64,000 bases of DNA from Butyrivibrio sp. X503 (GCF_003625475.1 NZ_RAIQ01000002.1:434001-498000), one strand, 5' to 3'; numbered from the stretch's first letter, positions 19,346-28,400 are shown. The notes: generated from the letters alone by a model not told the origin. A program made the numbers and translations.

Positions 19346-19374
19346 ATTATACACCGAAATTATGGAATGTTAGT
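19346..19374 (-). promoter_or_regulatory. opp-proximal candidate promoter
   Basis: TATAAT at 19351-19346 is preceded at 16 bp by CTAACA (four of six -35 matches). Transcription would start near 19339, about 40 bases before the oppB ATG and downstream of the hairpin at 19432-19473. Confidence 0.45.
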
Positions 19375-19431
19375 GCTTTTTAATACCCCGCATCCGTGCA
19401 AAGCGTTACCACTTTATCACGTTAAATCGAG

Positions 19432-19473
19432 CAAAAAAAGTACAATGACATACTTGCCCGTACGTCATTGTAC
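19432..19473 (-). terminator. terminator/attenuator hairpin in the opp leader
   Basis: GTACAATGAC (19473-19464) and GTCATTGTAC (19449-19440) form a perfect 10-bp stem followed by TTTTTTT on the minus strand. It lies about 50 bases downstream of a good promoter (19532-19560), so it could end a short RNA, attenuate opp, or terminate read-through from the flagellin-like gene. Confidence 0.75.
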
Positions 19474-19531
19474 CAAAACATCCATATTGAGCACGTTTAT
19501 AACTTATCATAAATACGTGCAAGCACAGACT

Positions 19532-19560
19532 ATGATAATCAAACGATTAGACCATGTCAA
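19532..19560 (-). promoter_or_regulatory. distal promoter upstream of opp leader hairpin
   Basis: TTGACA (19560-19555) and TATCAT (19537-19532) are 17 bp apart, predicting transcription from about 19525. Together with the hairpin ending near 19433, this defines a possible short RNA of roughly 90 nt. A small palindrome AATCACT-CAA-AGTGATT lies just upstream at 19573-19589. Confidence 0.6.
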
Positions 19561-19644
19561 GCAATAGATTAAAATCACTCAAAGTGATTAAAATACATCA
19601 AGATTCCTTGACAAAAATACACCTGTACGTGTACCAAAGACTTT

Positions 19645-20415
19645 TTAAGCAAAAATCATCGTCGACTGTCTCTCTTTATCCTCCTGCTGTTTCTTCTGAA
19701 GGTTAACCTGATATGCATCGAGTGCCTGTTTGGTCTTAAGTGCACTAATTGCATCGGATACGTTCTGCTCTTCCTTATTCATCTGATAACCATTGAGCTC
19801 CATTGCTGCGTGGCTATTATATGTAAGAGCATGCTCAACTCTGTTGGTTGTAGCTCCCGCGTCGCTTCTTGCACTTGAAAGCTTCTCGATCGCTTTATCG
19901 ATCCTGCTCATATCAAAGTCACCGGAAGTAACGTCGTAATCCTCAATTCCAAGCGCCTTAAGCGAAACATTCTTGGATGAGATAACTTCCTCGGAACCAT
20001 TGTTGTCGGATGCAACTCTCATATCGGGAGTTGTACCGTCGAGAAGTTTCTTTTCATTATAAGTAGTGGCACCTGCAATATCGTCAATGCCCTTCTTATA
20101 CTGATCGATCTGATCCTGAATCGAGCGTCTGTCACTGTCAGATAAGGTTCCGTTTGAAGCCTTCACCGACAGCTCTTTTATCGACTGAAGATACTCTGTA
20201 ACCTCCTGCATCGCTCCGTCTTCTACGTTAAGAGCAGACTTTGCGGAAGTCAGGTTCTCACCGCCGGCTTCAAGACCTGTTGTCTGAGCCTTGGTCTTTT
20301 CCTGAATCGCAAGCTCGGACGCTCCCTGAGCAGCCTTGGTGTATGTACCGCCGTTTGAAATAACCGAATAAGGTGAATATGAAGAATATCCAGATACTGA
20401 AGAAATGCCTGTCAT
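19645..20415 (-). CDS. flagellin-domain protein (orphan)
   Basis: The 256-aa product has a flagellin-like N-terminal D0/D1 region (residues about 25-150): SELAIQEKTKAQTTGLEAGG, VEDGAMQEVTEYLQSIKELSVKASNGTLSDSDR and QIDQYKKGIDDIAGATTYNEKKLLDG. The C-terminal helical region (about 180-245) contains IDKAIEKLSSARSDAGATTNRVEHAL, again flagellin-like. It differs from true flagellin in its Ser/Tyr-rich N-terminus and in ending with a charged tail (KKQQEDKERQSTMIFA). No flagellar genes are nearby. It could be a minor flagellin, a hook-associated-like protein or a protein with a separate role. An AAGGAGG site precedes the ATG. Confidence 0.82.
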   Translation of the reverse strand: MTGISSVSGYSSYSPYSVISNGGTYTKAAQGASELAIQEKTKAQTTGLEAGGENLTSAKSALNVEDGAMQEVTEYLQSIKELSVKASNGTLSDSDRRSIQDQIDQYKKGIDDIAGATTYNEKKLLDGTTPDMRVASDNNGSEEVISSKNVSLKALGIEDYDVTSGDFDMSRIDKAIEKLSSARSDAGATTNRVEHALTYNSHAAMELNGYQMNKEEQNVSDAISALKTKQALDAYQVNLQKKQQEDKERQSTMIFA

Positions 20416-20591
20416 ACGGCCTCCTTATAAAAAACAAACCCAATAAAAAACATGTATCTTATTTTATAGTAGATACGCGTAAGTCAAAAAGCCATATTTA
20501 AAATATAAAATTTCGCGGAAACTGAAATGAAATTACATTGAGTTCATCTGCATTTGAAAATTTTTTGAAAAAAAGTAAATTATTTCACTTT

Positions 20592-20719
20592 TTGTACACA
20601 TTTATAGTTTATAGTATTAATTAAGTTAGTGATGTAATCATGCTCTATTCTTTAGAGTAATCACTATCTCCCCCTCATAAGAAAATCGCAGGCACTCACG
20701 TCCCCCCGTGGGTGTTTTT
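20592..20719 (+). ncRNA. candidate structured small RNA with own promoter and terminator
   Basis: TTGTAC (20592-20597) and TATTAA (20615-20620) are 17 bp apart. The predicted transcript, from about 20627, opens with TAGTGAT pairing with ATCACTA (20627-20633 with 20660-20666), enclosing a CTCTA/TAGAG hairpin (20643-20647 with 20653-20657). A C-rich linker follows, then a CACTCACG/CGTGGGTG terminator stem (20693-20714) and TTTTT. There is no convincing reading frame inside. No known RNA family was recognised. Confidence 0.45.
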
Positions 20720-20773
20720 GCGTTAATGGATTAATTTTAAAAGTATTTGCCGAAAGGCGCTTCGAAAGCATAT

Positions 20774-20806
20774 GAAAAGTCCGCAGCAATTGCTGCGGAC
20801 TTTTTC
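20774..20806. terminator. bidirectional intrinsic terminator
   Basis: A perfect 24-bp palindrome AGTCCGCAGCAA/TTGCTGCGGACT (20778-20801) is flanked by AAAA on the left and TTTTT on the right, so it can terminate on both strands. It lies 48 bp past the stop of the charged membrane protein gene. Confidence 0.88.
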
Positions 20807-20853
20807 TACAGTCTGAAATATACGGCGTTTGCCATTGATTTTCGCTCTACGTC

Positions 20854-21813
20854 TCAGTCTTTGTACTTCTCGTACATCTGGGTAAGCTCCTGTATCTCAT
20901 CAGGTGAAAGGTTCTCTGCGGCGTACTTCATAAGTCCCGCTTCGTCACCTTCATTTACGTACTGCATTACTTCCGTAACCGTCTCGGTATCCATGTGTTC
21001 TTCCACGATCTCAGTGACTTTCTCCTTGTCTTCCTCACTCATCTTGGAAGTGATCTCACCGATCTTTTCGCCCGCACCGGGGATCTTTTCGGCATTCTCG
21101 AACACTGTCTCTACCGCTTTTTCTGCGACTGCTCTCTTGGCCTTTTGTTTGATTGCAGGAATTGCGACCTTTACAAAAACAAGACCTATAACCAATAAAA
21201 CCGCTACTACAATAAGTGCCTTAACTGCGCCCTTTTTCATATCTTTACCACCGTGAACATCATCAAAATCGTCTTCAAAATCTTCTACGCGATCGCGCTT
21301 TCTTCGTCTGTCGCGCACATCACGCCTGTCATCATCGCGGCGTCTGTCGCTCGAATCACGTCTATCATATCTCTCATCATCATATCTGTCATCATAACGA
21401 TCATCGCGATAATCATCTTCGTAATCCTCTTCATATCTTTCATCGCGGTCGTCATAGCGGTCATCTCTGCGATCATAGTCATCATCATAGCGATCGTCGT
21501 CTTCGTAGCGATCATATTCATAGTGTCTGTCGTCATCATAGCGATCATCGTATCTGTCGTTGCGCTCGTCGAACCTATCATCGCGATCATCGTATCTGTC
21601 GTTGCGATCATATCTTTCATCATCTTCATAATAATCGTCATGATCATCGTAGCGATCGTCAAATCTGTCATCAAATCTTTCATCTTCGTATCTTTCGTCA
21701 TCATAACGATCGTCGAATTCGTCTCTATAGCGCTCGTATCCCCGCTCGCGCCTGTCTTCTCTCTCAGAATATCCCCTCCGAGAATGTTTGTTATTACGTA
21801 TATCTTTTGACAT
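20854..21813 (-). CDS. Asp/Arg/Tyr-rich low-complexity protein with one membrane helix
   Basis: The 319-aa product has an N-terminal region (residues 1 to about 195) made almost wholly of Asp, Arg, Tyr and Glu in short degenerate repeats (DDRYDDERYEDERF and similar). A Lys-Gly linker leads to a single transmembrane helix (about residues 199-219, VKALIVVAVLLVIGLVFVKV). The C-terminal 95 residues are helical and acidic, with a MSEEDKEKVTEIVEEHM segment and an SPDEIQELTQMYEKYKD end. The N-terminal part is a disordered polyampholyte, and by the positive-inside rule it is probably cytoplasmic. A GGAGAGAG site precedes ATG 21813. The opposite strand is also open over this repeat, but that is a coding shadow. 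Function unknown. Confidence 0.85.
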   Translation of the reverse strand: MSKDIRNNKHSRRGYSEREDRRERGYERYRDEFDDRYDDERYEDERFDDRFDDRYDDHDDYYEDDERYDRNDRYDDRDDRFDERNDRYDDRYDDDRHYEYDRYEDDDRYDDDYDRRDDRYDDRDERYEEDYEDDYRDDRYDDRYDDERYDRRDSSDRRRDDDRRDVRDRRRKRDRVEDFEDDFDDVHGGKDMKKGAVKALIVVAVLLVIGLVFVKVAIPAIKQKAKRAVAEKAVETVFENAEKIPGAGEKIGEITSKMSEEDKEKVTEIVEEHMDTETVTEVMQYVNEGDEAGLMKYAAENLSPDEIQELTQMYEKYKD

Positions 21814-21908
21814 TTTTTCTCTCTCCTATTTTTATTTTTTGAATAAGTTATAATTCTTTTATAATTTTGTCACAGTTTGGCAACAGTTACATTGTAATAT
21901 AAATTACA

Positions 21909-21987
21909 TCAGAAGGACAGACCTTCTGAACCCCCAACAATACTTTTTTTCATACACGGGCTGTCAGGTCCCCCAACCGGACAGCCC
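21909..21987. other. two hairpins upstream of the Asp/Arg-rich protein gene
   Basis: TCAGAAGG/CCTTCTGA (21909-21916 with 21922-21929, loop ACAGA) and GGGCTGTC/GACAGCCC (21958-21965 with 21980-21987, with an inner GGT/ACC pairing) are two stable stem-loops. Neither has a directly adjacent T run on either strand, so neither is an ordinary terminator. On the minus strand they could be part of the 5' leader of the downstream gene or lie upstream of its promoter. Confidence 0.5.
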
Positions 21988-21994
21988 CTCCTCC

Positions 21995-22029
21995 CAAAAA
22001 ATATGGACCTGCTTATTATAAGCAGGTCC
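21995..22029 (-). terminator. intrinsic terminator after HerA-like gene
   Basis: GGACCTGCTTAT and ATAAGCAGGTCC form a perfect 12-bp stem (22005-22029) followed on the minus strand by ATATTTTTT, 44 bp past the stop at 22074. Confidence 0.88.
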
Positions 22030-22073
22030 TTTGTATTGCATAAATATCTTTTGATAAGAATAAACATCGGCTA

Positions 22074-23651
22074 TCAGGTCTTGAAGATTGTTGAAAGTAT
22101 TCCTCTTCCGAGACTTGCTCCGAGATTTCCTCCGAGTGTCTTTCCGAATTTTCCGAACTTTCCACCAAGTCCTTTTCCTACTTCTCTTCCTACAGTACCA
22201 ACAACTGCATTACCGACAGTCTTGATTCTCTGTTTCTGTTTTCTCTTTTCGGCTGCCTCTTCTTTCTCTTTTGCCTTAGCAGCGGCAGCTTCCTCTTTTT
22301 CTTTTTCCTTGCGCGCAAGCTCTTCAGCCTTGAGTCTCTCGGCTTCCTTGGCATCCTCTATGCCCTTTCTCTGAAGGAACTCATAAGCAGAATCGGGATC
22401 GTGAGGCTCGAAGTACTTGCTGTAAAGTACGCTGCCCTTGATCTCTTTATCCCTGACAGAATCATCGATTCCGCCCATAAGGCTCTGAGGAGGTAAGATC
22501 TTAACTCTCTCGCACATTGTGGGTGTTCCGTGCTCATCAAGGAATGAGCAGATAGCCTCACCTGTGGAAAGCTCCTGAATAACGTCAGCAGTCTTGAACG
22601 CGGGATTCTCACGGAAAGAATCTGCTGCAGCCTTAACTGCCTTCATATCTGAAGGTGTGTAAGCTCTAAGCGCATGCTGGATCTTGTTACCGAGCTGTGC
22701 AAGAACGCCGTCGGGAATATCTCTGGGGTTCTGTGTTACAAAATAAATGCCTACGCCCTTAGATCTGATGAGCTTAATAACCTGCTCTATCTTATCCATC
22801 AGGATCTTGGGAGCATCTGCAAAAAGAAGGTGTGCTTCATCGAAGAAGAATACCATCTTGGGCTTGTCGAGGTCGCCGACTTCGGGAAGTGTCTCGAAGA
22901 GCTCGGACATCATCCAAAGAAGGAATGTCGAATAAAGAGTTCCGTTGTTGATAAGGCTTGTACTGTCGAGGATATTGATCATACCCTTGCCGCCTTCGCC
23001 TGTGGTGAACCAGTCTTTGATGTTGAGCGCGGGCTCGAAGAAGAACTTATCTCCACCTGCGATCTCAAGAGAAACAACCGCACGCACGATGGCTGCGACC
23101 GAAACCTTGCTGATATTACCGTATTCTGCAGCAAACTCTTTATTATTATCGGAAATGTATGTAAGCATTGCCTTGAGATCCTTGGTATCTACCAAAAGAA
23201 GCTCGTTGTCATCGGCAATCTTAAAAGCGATTGAAAGTATGTCTCTCTGAAGGTCGTTAAGTCCCAGTATTCTGGATAAAAGAACAGGTCCCATCTCGGA
23301 GATCGTTGTTCTGAGCGGAATACCCTTTTCTCCGAATACATCCCAGAATGTTGAAGGATACTTTTGATAATCAAAGCCTGCTTCTTCAAGACCGAATTTC
23401 TGAATACGCTTCTGCATATCCTCGGAATCCACGCCTTCCTGTACCATTCCGGCAAGGTCACCCTTGACGTCCGCAAGGAATACGGGAACTCCCATATCAC
23501 TGAAAGACTCAGCAAGAACCTTAAGAGTTATTGTCTTACCTGTTCCTGTTGCACCTGCAATGAGTCCGTGTCTGTTAGCCATCTTGGGCAAAAGAAATAC
23601 ATTCTCGCCGCTTTCGTTGTTAGCAACCCATATTTTTCCGTCTTTTAACAT
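22074..23651 (-). CDS. HerA-like helicase-domain ATPase (DUF853 family)
   Basis: ATG 23651 follows AGAGGAGGAAGGT, giving 525 aa. Walker A is AGATGTGKTITLK (about residues 29-41), Walker B VFFFDEAHLLF, and a sensor region YFVTQNPRDIPDGVLAQLGNKIQHALRA is characteristic of HerA/DUF853 ATPases. The C-terminal about 90 residues are a Lys/Glu/Ala coiled coil followed by a Gly-rich tail with GKTLGGNLGASLGRGI-like repeats. The family forms hexameric P-loop motors; archaeal HerA acts in DNA end resection but the bacterial branch is poorly characterised. It stands divergent to the polymerase-yolD unit. Confidence 0.9.
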   Translation of the reverse strand: MLKDGKIWVANNESGENVFLLPKMANRHGLIAGATGTGKTITLKVLAESFSDMGVPVFLADVKGDLAGMVQEGVDSEDMQKRIQKFGLEEAGFDYQKYPSTFWDVFGEKGIPLRTTISEMGPVLLSRILGLNDLQRDILSIAFKIADDNELLLVDTKDLKAMLTYISDNNKEFAAEYGNISKVSVAAIVRAVVSLEIAGGDKFFFEPALNIKDWFTTGEGGKGMINILDSTSLINNGTLYSTFLLWMMSELFETLPEVGDLDKPKMVFFFDEAHLLFADAPKILMDKIEQVIKLIRSKGVGIYFVTQNPRDIPDGVLAQLGNKIQHALRAYTPSDMKAVKAAADSFRENPAFKTADVIQELSTGEAICSFLDEHGTPTMCERVKILPPQSLMGGIDDSVRDKEIKGSVLYSKYFEPHDPDSAYEFLQRKGIEDAKEAERLKAEELARKEKEKEEAAAAKAKEKEEAAEKRKQKQRIKTVGNAVVGTVGREVGKGLGGKFGKFGKTLGGNLGASLGRGILSTIFKT

Positions 23652-23807
23652 ACCTTCCTCCTCTAAAAGCATATTTTATATTCATACATATGTAGATAAT
23701 ACGCGAATTGCATGTATGAACAGAAGAATTTCTCAGATATACCGATTATAGCACAATATATATTTAATTGTGTTACAAATAAGGCGGTGTCTTTCCGGAA
23801 ACTGAGG

Positions 23808-23836
23808 TTGACTAACAGAACATACGTTTGTATAAT
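23808..23836 (+). promoter_or_regulatory. SOS-type promoter: -35, LexA box in spacer, -10
   Basis: TTGACT (23808-23813) and TATAAT (23831-23836) are exactly 17 bp apart. The spacer holds AGAACATACGTTTG (23817-23830), a good match to the Firmicute LexA box CGAACRNRYGTTYC. Six bases separate the -10 box from ATG 23843, as in the promoter at 4723-4751. Confidence 0.8.
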
Positions 23837-23842
23837 ATGGCT

Positions 23843-25111
23843 ATGGCAGCTGAAAGAGAAAGAACATATATCTGCATAGATCTTAAGTCCTTCTACGCCT
23901 CCGTTGAGTGCGTAGAGAGGAAACTTGACGTTATGACCACGCGTCTTGTCGTAGCCGATCCCGAGCGCAGCGACAAGACTATTTGTCTAGCGGTCTCTCC
24001 CGCGATGAAGGCTCTTGGCGTTCACAACAGATGCCGCGTCTTTGAGATACCCAAGCACATAGACTACATCATGGCGGTTCCGAGGATGCAGAAATACCTC
24101 GATTATTCCGCTCAAGTTTATTCCATATATCTTAAGTACATTTCCAAGGACGATATCCACGTTTACTCAGTCGACGAAGCTTTTATGGACGTCACGGAGT
24201 ACCTCAACCTCTATCATATGACAGCCAGAGAGCTCGGACAGACCATAATAGGCGACATATACGATTCGCTCGGTCTTCGCGCGACCTGCGGCATCGGAAG
24301 CAATCTCTTTTTAACCAAGGTTGCTCTTGATATCACGGCCAAGCACGCCAAGGATTTTATCGGAGAACTTGATGAAAAGAGCTATCGAGAGACTTTATGG
24401 GACCACAGACCGCTTACCGACTTTTGGCGCATCGGTCCCGGAATCGCGCGTAAACTCGAGACTTACGGAATGCTGACAATGAGAGACATCGCAAACGGCG
24501 ATGAGAATCTTCTTTATAAACTTCTCGGCGTAAATGCCGAGCTTCTTATAGACCACGCCTGGGGACGCGAACCCACTACGATCAAGGATATCAAGGCGTA
24601 TTCGTCAGCGGCGCACTCTCTTTCTCAGGGACAGGTCCTTATGAGCGATTACACTTTTGATATGGGACTCGTTATTGCAAAAGAGATGATGGATATCCTC
24701 TGCCTTGATATGGTCGACAAAGGGCTTGTCAGCAAGTCTTTTTCCCTGATGGTCGGATACGCCAAGGGCTGCCCGTTACCTGCCGCCAAGGGCACGTTCT
24801 CTTTTGACACGGAAACAAATGCTTCGTTTCTTCTAATTCCCGGAATTGCAGACCTTTACAGCAGGATTGTCAATCCGCAGTACAAGGTTCGCCGCATGTA
24901 CGTTGTCGCCAACAACGTAATTCCCGAGGAATATACGCAGTACTCGTTCTTCATGCCCGCGCAGGATCTTGAGAAGGACCGTAAAATGCAAAAGGCTGTC
25001 CTTGAGATCAAGAACAAATTCGGAAAGAATGCGATCCTTAAGGGACTTAACTTCGAAGACGGCGCAACGACCAGAGACCGCAACAATCAGATCGGCGGAC
25101 ATAAAGCTTAG
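23843..25111 (+). CDS. Y-family DNA polymerase (UvrX/UmuC-like)
   Basis: The 422-aa translesion polymerase begins MAAERERTYICIDLKSFYAS, with the first metal Asp, steric-gate Tyr nearby and SVDEAFMD as the second metal motif (about residue 105). A thumb motif IGPGIARKLETYGM and palm sequence CGIGSNLFLTKVALD are present. It resembles the UvrX/YqjW branch more than DinB, and the adjacent yolD supports this. ATG 23843 is chosen because transcription is predicted to start there; the frame is open further up through a TTG at 23828 that overlaps the promoter. SOS induction is inferred from the LexA box. Confidence 0.9.
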   Translation: MAAERERTYICIDLKSFYASVECVERKLDVMTTRLVVADPERSDKTICLAVSPAMKALGVHNRCRVFEIPKHIDYIMAVPRMQKYLDYSAQVYSIYLKYISKDDIHVYSVDEAFMDVTEYLNLYHMTARELGQTIIGDIYDSLGLRATCGIGSNLFLTKVALDITAKHAKDFIGELDEKSYRETLWDHRPLTDFWRIGPGIARKLETYGMLTMRDIANGDENLLYKLLGVNAELLIDHAWGREPTTIKDIKAYSSAAHSLSQGQVLMSDYTFDMGLVIAKEMMDILCLDMVDKGLVSKSFSLMVGYAKGCPLPAAKGTFSFDTETNASFLLIPGIADLYSRIVNPQYKVRRMYVVANNVIPEEYTQYSFFMPAQDLEKDRKMQKAVLEIKNKFGKNAILKGLNFEDGATTRDRNNQIGGHKA

Positions 25112-25122
25112 CGAGGTAACAT

Positions 25123-25455
25123 ATGCCAAGACAGAAAATGCCAATAGAAAAAAGAGCCGCTCAGTTCCTTCCGTTTCAGGCGGTTAAGGGACTGGATGAA
25201 GCTCTCCTTGCAAAAGAAAAAATAGTTGTACCAAAAATCGAGCTCTCCGAAGAAATGTACGAAGAGCTCGATAAGAAAATGCATAATATCAAAAAGGGTC
25301 GGATCATAACCTGTGTCTATTTCCATAAAGGTGAATACCTGAAGGTCACAGGCATGGTTGCGAGGTTCGATGATGTCGCCCGCATACTTCAAATAGTAAA
25401 TACCAAGATTCCTTTTGAAGATATATTGGATGTCTCATACGATGAGGAGCTGTAA
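25123..25455 (+). CDS. YolD-like protein
   Basis: The 110-aa product matches the YolD-like family: RAAQFLPFQAVKGLDEALLAKE at the N-terminus, KKGRIITCVYFHKGEYLKVTGMV in the centre, and IPFEDILDV. Such proteins are encoded next to UvrX-type polymerases in Firmicutes and plasmids and are thought to act with them. It starts 11 bp after the polymerase stop with a GCGAGGTAACAT site, so both are in one SOS transcript. Confidence 0.9.
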   Translation: MPRQKMPIEKRAAQFLPFQAVKGLDEALLAKEKIVVPKIELSEEMYEELDKKMHNIKKGRIITCVYFHKGEYLKVTGMVARFDDVARILQIVNTKIPFEDILDVSYDEEL

Positions 25456-25478
25456 AAACAGTTTAGTTTTTTACAGCT
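25448..25478. terminator. shared bidirectional terminator overlapping both stop codons
   Basis: AGCTGTAAAAA (25448-25458) pairs with TTTTTTACAGCT (25467-25478). The yolD stop (25453-25455) and the carB stop (25473-25471) both lie inside the stem. Each strand ends in a T-rich arm, so one hairpin may end both convergent transcripts. Confidence 0.65.
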
Positions 25479-28400
25479 GACCGTGATAATCCTGAAGAGA
25501 ATTGATGTTGCCGCAACCTTTGGTCTTAACTTCATGAATTCCCTCTGCTGCAGCCTTAGCAGCGGCTACGGTTGTGATATAAGGAATTCTTGCTTTTATA
25601 GCTGCGCGGCGAACATATCCGTCATCGTGCTCGGTATCTTTACCGATAGGGGTATTGATAATGAGCTGAACCTCATCATTCTTGATAAGATCCTCGATGT
25701 TGGGTCTTCCGCCTTCATAATTCTTCATTACTTTTCCGACTTCAATTCCCGCTTCCTTAATAAGATCATAGGTCTTACCTGTTGCGTAGATCTTGAATCC
25801 GTCATCAGCAAAGCTCTTGGCAAGCGCTGAAGCATTGGGCTTATCCTCATTGTTGAGTGAAATAAGAACCGCGCCTTCTGTAGGAAGTGCCGCATTTGCT
25901 GCTTCCTGAGCCTTAAAGAATGCTTCACCGGGAGTATTGGCAAGCCCAAGTACCTCTCCTGTTGAACGCATCTCGGGTCCGAGAACGGGGTCAACCTCGG
26001 GGAACATATTGAACGGGAACACTGCCTCTTTTACGCCGTAGTATGCAGGCTCTGTATTCTTCTTAGCTGCAATAAGGTCTTCCACGGGAGACTTTCTTCC
26101 TGTAAGACTTGCAGTGATGATATCTGTAGCAACGGGAACCATCTTGATTCCGCATACTTTCGAAACAAGCGGTACTGTTCTTGATGCGCGAGGGTTGGCC
26201 TCAAGAACGTATACAGTATCGTCTTCTATCGCATACTGCATGTTCATAAGTCCGACAACGTTCATCTCTACCGCGATCTTCTTGGTATATTCCTCGATAG
26301 TTCTGAGATTCTTCTCGGAAATGTGCTTGGAAGGAATGATACAAGCAGAGTCTCCTGAGTGGATACCCGCAAGCTCGATATGCTCCATAACCGCAGGAAC
26401 AAATGCTTCCTTTCCGTCACTTATTGCATCTGCCTCGCACTCAAGTGCGTTGTGAAGGAATCTGTCGATAAGGATAGGTCTGTCGGGAGTTACACCAACA
26501 GCAGCCTTCATGTATCCTTCCATGCTCTCTTCGTCGCGAACGATCTCCATTCCGCGACCACCGAGAACGAATGAAGGACGCACCATTACGGGATATCCGA
26601 TCTTGGCCGCGATCTCTTTTGCTCCTTCAACATCAGAAGCCATGCCTGATTCAGCCATAGGGATTCCAAGCTTATCCATCATCATTCTGAACTGATCTCT
26701 GTCTTCGGCAAGATCGATCACTTCAGGTGTTGTTCCGAGTATATTTACGCCCTCTTCCTTAAGCTTAGCCGCAAGGTTAAGAGGAGTCTGTCCGCCAAAC
26801 TGAGCGATTACACCGAGAGGCTTTTCTTTTCTGTAGATCTGAAGTACATCCTCAAGTGTAAGGGGCTCAAAGTAGAGCTTATCTGAGGTGTCATAGTCTG
26901 TTGAAACCGTCTCGGGGTTGCAGTTTACAATGATAGTCTCAAAGCCGAGCTTCTTAAGAGCCATCGCAGCATGTACGCAGCAATAGTCAAACTCGATACC
27001 CTGACCGATTCTGTTGGGGCCGCCGCCAAGGATCATGATCTTGTTGCTGCCGGCAGTATCGGGTGTTTCATTGGCACCTGCATTGTCTTCATTCTGATAT
27101 GTTGAGTAGTAATATGCGCTTCCGTTTGTTCCGTATACGTGAACGCCGTCCCAGCTCTCTGTGAGACCTGCTTTCTCGCGTCCCTGTCTGATATCATCCT
27201 CCGTAACACCAAGAACCTTTGCAAGGTACTTATCCGCAAAGCCGTCTTCCTTTGCTGTTATAAGATCGGATGCAGCGGGAACTGTTCCTTTATACTTGCT
27301 TACAAGTTCAACTTCCTCGTCCACAAGCTCTTTTATCTGGTTAAGGAAATAGTGCTTAACCTTAGTGATATCGTATAATTCGTCTACTGTAACACCCTTC
27401 TTCATTGCTTCGTACATAAGGAAGTAACGCTCTGAAGAAGCATCTTTTAACAGGCGAAGGAGCTCTTTTTTGTCCATCTTTTCAAACTTCTCGATGGCGC
27501 CGAGACCGTAGCGGTCTTTCTCAAGGGATCTGATAGCCTTCTGGAATGCCTCCTTGAAGTTCTTACCGATACTCATAACTTCGCCGACAGCGCGCATCTG
27601 AGTACCGAGCTTATCTTCTACGCCGTGGAATTTCTCAAATGCCCAACGAGCGAACTTAACTACGACATAGTCTCCGTTGGGAACATATTTATCAAGGGTT
27701 CCGAATTTGGAATCGGGGAGCTCTGCAAGTGTAAGTCCTGTAGCGAGTTTAGCCGATACCAAGGCGATCGGGAAGCCTGTTGCCTTACTTGCAAGGGCTG
27801 AAGAACGGGATGTTCTGGGATTGATCTCTATTACGATAATACGTCCGGAAACGGGATCATGAGCGAACTGTACGTTGGTTCCGCCGATAACGCCGATGTG
27901 CTCAACAATCTTGTAAGCCTGACGCTGGAGTTCTTTCTGAAGGTCTTCATCGATTGTGAGCATGGGAGCCGTACAGAATGAATCACCTGTGTGAACACCG
28001 ACAGGATCAACGTTCTCGATAAAGCAGACTGTGATCATGTTGTTGTCTTTATCACGAACTACTTCAAGCTCAAGCTCTTCCCATCCGAGGATTGATTCCT
28101 CAACAAGAACCTGATGAATGATAGATGCCTGAAGACCTCTTGCACAGACGGTCTGAAGCTCTTCTTTGTTGTAAACGAGTCCGCCGCCGGCGCCGCCCAT
28201 TGTATATGCAGGGCGAAGAACTACGGGATAGCCAAGCTCATCTGCTTCAGCAAGTGCCTCTTCTATGCTGTAGCATGCCTTAGAACGAGCCATCTCAATG
28301 CCAAGCATATCCATGGTCTTTTTGAACTCGGTTCTGTCCTCACCACGCTCAATAGCGTCAACCTGAACACCTATAACTTTTACATTGTATTTATCGAGAA

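Noticed and set aside
19645..20415. Start of a flagellar gene cluster.
   Set aside because: No other flagellar gene lies within the window on either side; only the orphan protein is present.
21253..21810. Long open frame of 185 codons on the plus strand rich in Ile and Val.
   Set aside because: It is the complement of the Asp/Arg/Tyr-rich coding repeat on the minus strand; its composition is forced by the antisense codons and it lacks a ribosome site.
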